Assembly: GCA_011390985.1 (NCBI GenBank)
Contig: JAABRJ010000537.1
Location: forward strand, 1 to 8,722
Reading direction: 5' to 3'
Length of the DNA stretch: 8,722 bases
Origin: Desulfobacteraceae bacterium
GTDB taxonomy: Bacteria; Desulfobacterota; Desulfobacteria; Desulfobacterales; JAABRJ01
Shown here: positions 4,687 to 8,722 of the stretch, piece after piece
How positions within the stretch are numbered: position 1 is the first letter of the stretch
How the letters are laid out: the number at the start of each line of letters is the position of its first letter
Made by a program: the position numbers and the translations under genes
Notes under the pieces: generated by a model
Told to the model about the DNA's origin: nothing
Databases searched by the model: none
Seen by the model: the letters and a program-made list of their open reading frames with translations, nothing else

Positions 4687-6581
4687 TTGACGCCCCCTTT
4701 TTGAGCGCCACCCAGTGTCTCGAGGAGTTGCTGGGCGGTGTAGAAATCACTGCGCCAGACCTCCCGGCCGTCCGGGCCGTAAACGATCAGCAGGGGGATG
4801 GTGAGGTTGCCGGTGGCCTTCAGGCGGGCCTTGCCCGCCGGGTTGGCGCCGGTGATATCGACCTTGATGGCCGCAACATCCCCGGCCGAAAGGCGCCTGA
4901 CGACCTCCGGCCGGTTCAGCACGCCCTGCTCGAGGGCCTTGCAGTTGAGGCACCACTCCGCGGTAAACAGCATCACCACGGTCTGGCCGTTTTGGCGGGC
5001 CGCTGAAAACGCCTCGGGGCTGTAGGCCACCCAGCTGATCGCGCCGCTGCGGGTCAGCCGCAACCCGCCCAAAACCGCCAGCACAACCACCAGCATGCCC
5101 AGCGTGCCGAAAAGCGCGCGCGGGCCCTTGACGCTGGTAATTCGCCATGTGCGTACCAGCAGCCAGGCCCCGGCTGCAGCCGTGAACCCCATGACCGCCC
5201 ACCAGTAGCCGCGGCCGGGGGAGGCCGGCGGGGCCGTCAGCAGGCTCGAGAGGCCCGATCCGATGAAGTAGGCCGCGGCCGCCAGCATTAAAAGCGCCAT
5301 GACCTCCTTGATCAGTTCGCTGGCAGGCCCGCTGCGGGGCATTTTGCGCACCAGGCCCGGCGCCGCCGCGAGCACCAGGTAGGGCAGGGCCATGCCGCCG
5401 CCGATGGCGGCGAAGGTCGTCAGGGTCGTGGGCGGCGGCTGGCTGGCGGCCCAGGCCGCGGCGGCCCCCATGAAGGGCGCCGTGCAGGGGGTGGACAAGA
5501 CGGCCGCCAGGATGCCCAATCCAAAAGAGCCCGGCAGGGTTTCCTGGGCAGGGTTGAAACGGTAGACGAAGCCGGGCAGCCGCAGGTGAAAAAAGCCGCC
5601 CATGCCCACGGCCATGAGGGCGATGAAGAGGCCGAGGCCGATGGTGAAGACCGGGTACTGAAAGAGCTGGTTGGTGGCGCTGAAACCGCTTACGGTGGCG
5701 ATCAGGCCTCCCAGGAAAAGCCAGAAGGCCACCACCCCGGCGCCCATCGCCAGGCCCAGGACCAGACAGCGGCGCCGGTTGCCGGCCAGGTTGGCCAGCG
5801 CCATGACCTTGATGGGAATCAGGGGCAACACGCAGGGGGTGAAGTTGAGCAGCGCGCCGCCGAAGGCCGCGGTGATCAGCAGCACGGCCCGACCGAGCCA
5901 GGCCGAGACGTCAATCCTGAAGCTCAGGCCGAAGAGGTCGAAGCGCACCGTTTGGGGCGCCGGGAGAACGCGCGCCGGGGTAAAGGCCGCAAACAGCTCG
6001 GTGTTCGCCGGTGTCAGCGGCGACCCGGCCGGGTGCACCGGCAGCACGGCCGACAGGGGTATTTTGCGGGGCAGCAGGCAGGTCTGATTGTCACAGGCCT
6101 GATAGGTCACCAGGAGTTCCAGGGGGTGGTCGCCGGGCGCTGCACCCGGGCTGACCGTGACGGGCAGATAAACCACGACCTTTCCGTCAAAGAACATCAG
6201 GGGCGCGTCGCTGAAATCCAGTTTGAGGGCGCGGGCAGGCGGAAAATGGGGCGCTTCAAGGCTCAGCGCCGCGGCCGCGCTGGTGACCTCAACCCGTGTG
6301 GGCAGGGGGCTGAAGCCCTCCGGCACGACCAGCTGGGCGGCATCGGCGTTGATGTGGTAGCCCTCGGCGATGTCTATCATGACCGCCAGGAGTGCGCCGT
6401 CTCCCGGGTGCGCCCCGTCGGCCGACCATACGCTGCGCAGCGTGACCACTTCCTCCGGGGGCCGCGCCGAAATGAAAGACGCGCCGGCGGCGGCGGTCAG
6501 CAGCAGGATCGTCAGCAGGATCGCCAGCAGCCGGCGGCTTTTTGCGGCATTGGAAGACCGGTGTTTGGGGTTCATGGGCAT
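4683..6581 (-). CDS. dsbD: Thiol:disulfide interchange protein DsbD
   Basis: Inner-membrane protein that takes electrons from cytoplasmic thioredoxin and delivers them to periplasmic thiol proteins, for example disulfide isomerases and cytochrome c maturation factors. Its 632 residues show all three family parts. A basic N-terminus and hydrophobic stretch (16-38) form a signal peptide or anchor. The periplasmic alpha domain has the pair C163 and C168 (ACDNQTCLLP). The membrane domain (about 230-510, eight or more hydrophobic segments) has FTPCVLPLIP with C250 and STPCTAPF with C366. The C-terminal thioredoxin-like domain has WCLNCK with C544 and C547 and the cis-proline motif TIP at 594-596. 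All six redox cysteines are present, so it should be functional. The start is uncertain: ATG at 6579-6581 is used, ATG at 6573-6575 is equally likely, and neither has a clear Shine-Dalgarno. It lies about 120 bases after the OYE-type gene. Confidence 0.95.
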   Translation of the reverse strand: MPMNPKHRSSNAAKSRRLLAILLTILLLTAAAGASFISARPPEEVVTLRSVWSADGAHPGDGALLAVMIDIAEGYHINADAAQLVVPEGFSPLPTRVEVTSAAAALSLEAPHFPPARALKLDFSDAPLMFFDGKVVVYLPVTVSPGAAPGDHPLELLVTYQACDNQTCLLPRKIPLSAVLPVHPAGSPLTPANTELFAAFTPARVLPAPQTVRFDLFGLSFRIDVSAWLGRAVLLITAAFGGALLNFTPCVLPLIPIKVMALANLAGNRRRCLVLGLAMGAGVVAFWLFLGGLIATVSGFSATNQLFQYPVFTIGLGLFIALMAVGMGGFFHLRLPGFVYRFNPAQETLPGSFGLGILAAVLSTPCTAPFMGAAAAWAASQPPPTTLTTFAAIGGGMALPYLVLAAAPGLVRKMPRSGPASELIKEVMALLMLAAAAYFIGSGLSSLLTAPPASPGRGYWWAVMGFTAAAGAWLLVRTWRITSVKGPRALFGTLGMLVVVLAVLGGLRLTRSGAISWVAYSPEAFSAARQNGQTVVMLFTAEWCLNCKALEQGVLNRPEVVRRLSAGDVAAIKVDITGANPAGKARLKATGNLTIPLLIVYGPDGREVWRSDFYTAQQLLETLGGAQKGGVK

Positions 6582-6642
6582 GCGGCGGAACACTTGTGGG
6601 GTGTGATAGCGGCAGGCTGCCGACGGGTTTCGCAAAAGGCGA

Positions 6643-6666
6643 GGGGGCGGAAAATTCCCGTCCCCC
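6643..6666 (-). terminator. Hairpin between the OYE-type gene and dsbD, possibly a weak terminator
   Basis: GGGGG and CGG pair with CCG and CCCCC around a seven-base AT-rich loop, with one bulged base. It lies about 40 bases past the stop of the oxidoreductase gene. On the transcribed strand a TTTT occurs some eight bases later, too far for a classic intrinsic terminator. It may reduce read-through into dsbD or protect the upstream mRNA. The gap 6582-6702 holds no gene that I can see. Confidence 0.3.
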
Positions 6667-6702
6667 CGCGGGCTTCTAAAAGGCCCTGGATCGGCTGCCG
6701 GT

Positions 6703-8634
6703 TCAGATCTCGCGGCCGATTTCCTCGCCCTCGCTCAGACAGTGCATCAGGGTCCGGGGGTTTTTGGCATCCCCGATGACGTGCAGCCTGATGCCCCGCT
6801 GCTTGAAGCGCGCGGCCGCTTCCCGGATGGGCGTCATGCGTTCCGACAGGACCACCGTGTCGAAGCCGCTCAGACAGTGGGCCTCCCCGGCGCTTTTGAA
6901 TTCAACCCCGTCCGCCAGGAAGCGCTGGATGGAAACCCGCTTGTAGAGCCGCACCCCGTCGTGCTTGAGGCGCTCGCGCAGGTAGAAGCGGTCGTTGCTG
7001 GACATTTCTTCCGCAAAATGCGGCCGGCGGTTGAGCACGGCCACCTCCTTGCCCTTTTGGGCCAGGAAGTCGGCCAGCACCAGGCCGCTCTGGCCGCCGC
7101 CGAGGATGATCACCCGGTCGCCTGCCAGGCTGCGGCCCTCCAGCACGTCCACGACGGTGGTGAGGGTCATCTCGGTCTGGATGAGGCCCGTGATCACCGG
7201 CACCTCGGGCAGGCTGCCGCTGGCCAGGACGGCCACCTCGGGCCGCAGGGCCGCGATGGCGGCGTCGTCCAGGACCGAATTGAGCCGGATTTCGACCTTG
7301 AGGCGGTCCAGCTCGCGCTGCAGAAAATCGACGATGTCCCAGACCTCCCCGCGGCCCGGGGGCAGCGCGGCCAGGCGGGCGACCCCGCCGATTTTTCCCC
7401 GCTCCTCGACCACCGTGACCACGTGGCCGCGCAGGGCCGCCATGCGGGCGGCCGCCAATCCGGCCGGGCCGGCACCGACGACCACGACCCGTTTGGGGGT
7501 CTCGGCCGGCTGGAGGGCCCCCAACTGGTATTCGCGGCCCACATCGGGGTTGACGACGCAGCCGCCCGGCTCGAGGGCCAGAACGGCGTGGATGCAGCCC
7601 ACGCAGCAGCCGACGCAGGGCCGGATTTCATTCAGCCGGCCCGCCAGAGCCTTGCCTGCGATCTCCGGGTCGGCCAGCTGGGCGCGGCCCATGGCCACCA
7701 TGTCGGCCCGGCCTTCACGGATGATGCGGTCCGCCATTTCGGGGCTTTTGATGCGGCCCACGGCCACCACCGGGATCTTGACCACCTGCTTGACCGCCTC
7801 GGCCAGGTGCACGAAGCAGCCGTGGGGAACGTACATCGAGGGGATCGTGAGCTCGCTGGACCCGTAGACGCCGGCCGAAACGTGCAGGTAATCGGCGCCT
7901 TCGGCCTCCAGCAGGCGGGCCAGCTCCAGGGCCTCGGGCAGATGCCAGCCGTCCTGGATGTAGTCCTCGCCGTTGATCCGCACCCCCACCGGGAAGTCCG
8001 CCCCGGCCTTGGCCTTGATGTCGCGGAAAAGCGCCAGCATGAAGCGCGTGCGGTTTTCAAAGGACCCGCCGTAGGCATCGGTGCGTTTGTTGGCATTGGG
8101 GGACATGAACTGGTTGATGAGGTAGCCGTGGGCGGCGTGAATCTCCACAAAATCAAACCCGCCCTCGCGGCAGCGCCGGGCCGAATCCCCGAAGGCGGCC
8201 ACCATTTCGGCAATTTCCGGGAGGCTCAGCTCGCGCGGCACCCCCTTGACCACCGCCAGGGCGGGCAGCGGGGAGGGCGCCACCTTGTTGTCGTGATAGG
8301 ACTGCCGTCCGCCGTGCATCAGCTGCATGCCGAAGCAGGCCCCGTGGGGCCGGACGGCGTCGGTCATCCGGCGCAGGCCGGGAACGCAGCCGTCGTCCCA
8401 GAGGGTCGGCAGGCGGGGAAGCTCCAGCCCCGTCGGGTGCACGGCGCCGCCGCCGACCAGCATCAGGCCGGTGCCGCCCCGGGCGCGGGCGACGAAGTAT
8501 TCGGTCAGTTGGTCGGTGACGCGGCCGGCGTCATCCACCCCGAAGTTGATGCTCATAGCCGGCATCATCAGACGGTTGCGGGCGGTCAGGGCGCCGATGC
8601 GGATGGGGGCGAAGAGGTGTTTGAGAACTGTCAT
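6703..8634 (-). CDS. OYE-type NAD(P)H:flavin oxidoreductase with Fe-S, FMN and FAD domains (FadH / enoate reductase-like)
   Basis: Cytoplasmic multi-cofactor enzyme of the 2,4-dienoyl-CoA reductase / 2-enoate reductase / BaiCD type, which passes hydride from NAD(P)H through FAD and a [4Fe-4S] cluster to FMN and then to an activated C=C bond. Residues 1-335 form an FMN TIM barrel (MQLMHGGRQS at 103-112, HAAHGYLINQFMSPNANKR at 166-184). C340, C343, C347 and C359 form the CxxCxxxC-x11-C cluster motif. VVVVGAGPAGLAAARMA (383-399) is the first dinucleotide fold and VIILGGGQSGLVLADFLA (508-525) the second. At 643 residues it is close to FadH (about 670). The GWHEAR segment with the FadH catalytic histidine is replaced by GVYGSS (255-260), which favours an enoate-reductase-like substrate over dienoyl-CoA. 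ATG at 8632-8634 has AAGGA eight bases upstream. No clear promoter is seen in the remaining 88 bases (8635-8722). Confidence 0.93.
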   Translation of the reverse strand: MTVLKHLFAPIRIGALTARNRLMMPAMSINFGVDDAGRVTDQLTEYFVARARGGTGLMLVGGGAVHPTGLELPRLPTLWDDGCVPGLRRMTDAVRPHGACFGMQLMHGGRQSYHDNKVAPSPLPALAVVKGVPRELSLPEIAEMVAAFGDSARRCREGGFDFVEIHAAHGYLINQFMSPNANKRTDAYGGSFENRTRFMLALFRDIKAKAGADFPVGVRINGEDYIQDGWHLPEALELARLLEAEGADYLHVSAGVYGSSELTIPSMYVPHGCFVHLAEAVKQVVKIPVVAVGRIKSPEMADRIIREGRADMVAMGRAQLADPEIAGKALAGRLNEIRPCVGCCVGCIHAVLALEPGGCVVNPDVGREYQLGALQPAETPKRVVVVGAGPAGLAAARMAALRGHVVTVVEERGKIGGVARLAALPPGRGEVWDIVDFLQRELDRLKVEIRLNSVLDDAAIAALRPEVAVLASGSLPEVPVITGLIQTEMTLTTVVDVLEGRSLAGDRVIILGGGQSGLVLADFLAQKGKEVAVLNRRPHFAEEMSSNDRFYLRERLKHDGVRLYKRVSIQRFLADGVEFKSAGEAHCLSGFDTVVLSERMTPIREAAARFKQRGIRLHVIGDAKNPRTLMHCLSEGEEIGREI

Positions 8635-8722
8635 GGGTGCTTCCTTTGCTGGGGGTCGGTGGCGGACGGAGGGCTGGCATCGTTTTGGGCCGTCAAATGG
8701 CGGCAAACTACCAAATTTAGGT

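Noticed and set aside
4571..4750. N-terminal extension of the nitroreductase up to 4750
   Set aside because: The extra 60 residues overlap dsbD, look like random translation, and the internal ATG at 4570 has a well-spaced GGAGG and the usual family start.
6582..6635. TTG at 6633-6635 as the start of DsbD
   Set aside because: It would put 18 more residues before the signal sequence and has no ribosome-binding site; two ATG codons lie just before the signal peptide.
5586..6779. A 397-codon open frame on the plus strand, opposite dsbD
   Set aside because: It lies antisense to a full-length DsbD with all six cysteines. The translation is Gly/Arg/Gln/Ala-rich without any fold or motif, typical of shadow frames in GC-rich DNA.
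6995..7867. A 290-codon plus-strand open frame opposite the OYE-type gene
   Set aside because: Its translation is rich in Ser, Arg, Thr and Pro and has no recognisable domain, and the opposite strand encodes a clear enzyme.
1..8722. CRISPR arrays, tRNA or rRNA genes, transposases, phage genes or attachment sites
   Set aside because: I saw no regularly spaced repeats, no cloverleaf, no mobile-element proteins and no terminal repeats anywhere in the window.

Overview
The window looks like chromosomal DNA of a GC-rich Gram-negative anaerobe, most likely a member of the Desulfobacterota (former Deltaproteobacteria). This is inferred from gene content and order: an S6-S18-DUF2232-L9-DnaB cluster, a small DsrE-type sulfur-relay protein, a periplasmic DsbD, and an iron-sulfur/FMN/FAD 'old yellow enzyme' of the anaerobe type. 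No sequence search could be run, so the taxon is an inference.

Layout. Positions 1-3254 (minus strand) hold a compact housekeeping operon, read from right to left: rpsF (S6), rpsR (S18, zinc-binding form), a DUF2232 polytopic membrane protein, rplI (L9) and dnaB (replicative helicase, cut off by the left edge). Spacings are short and most genes have good Shine-Dalgarno sequences; dnaB is the exception, as it has no ATG or GTG start. Positions 3255-3527 form a divergent regulatory region. It holds a plausible sigma70-type promoter and two stem-loops or inverted repeats ahead of rpsF, a larger foldable block in the middle, and a promoter facing right for a DsrE-family gene (3528-3878, plus strand), the only plus-strand gene. 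Positions 3953-8634 (minus strand) carry a redox cluster read from right to left: a 643-residue OYE-type NAD(P)H:flavin oxidoreductase, a full-length DsbD-like thiol:disulfide reductase, a possible 19-codon ORF joined to dsbD by an ATGA overlap, and a short nitroreductase.

How they work together. The left block serves translation and replication. The right block is about electron transfer: DsbD moves reducing power from cytoplasmic thioredoxin to periplasmic thiols, the OYE-type protein probably reduces activated C=C bonds, and the nitroreductase-like protein would be a cytoplasmic FMN enzyme. That they form one transcription unit is only suggested by shared orientation and gaps of about 110-120 bases.

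I find no convincing new multi-gene system. The points most worth a second look are the nitroreductase, which seems to lack an internal segment of about 25 residues that includes a flavin-binding turn; the non-ATG start of dnaB behind a strong hairpin; the structured divergent region; and the ATGA-coupled small ORF. No stretch longer than 300 bases lacks a gene; the longest is 3255-3527.
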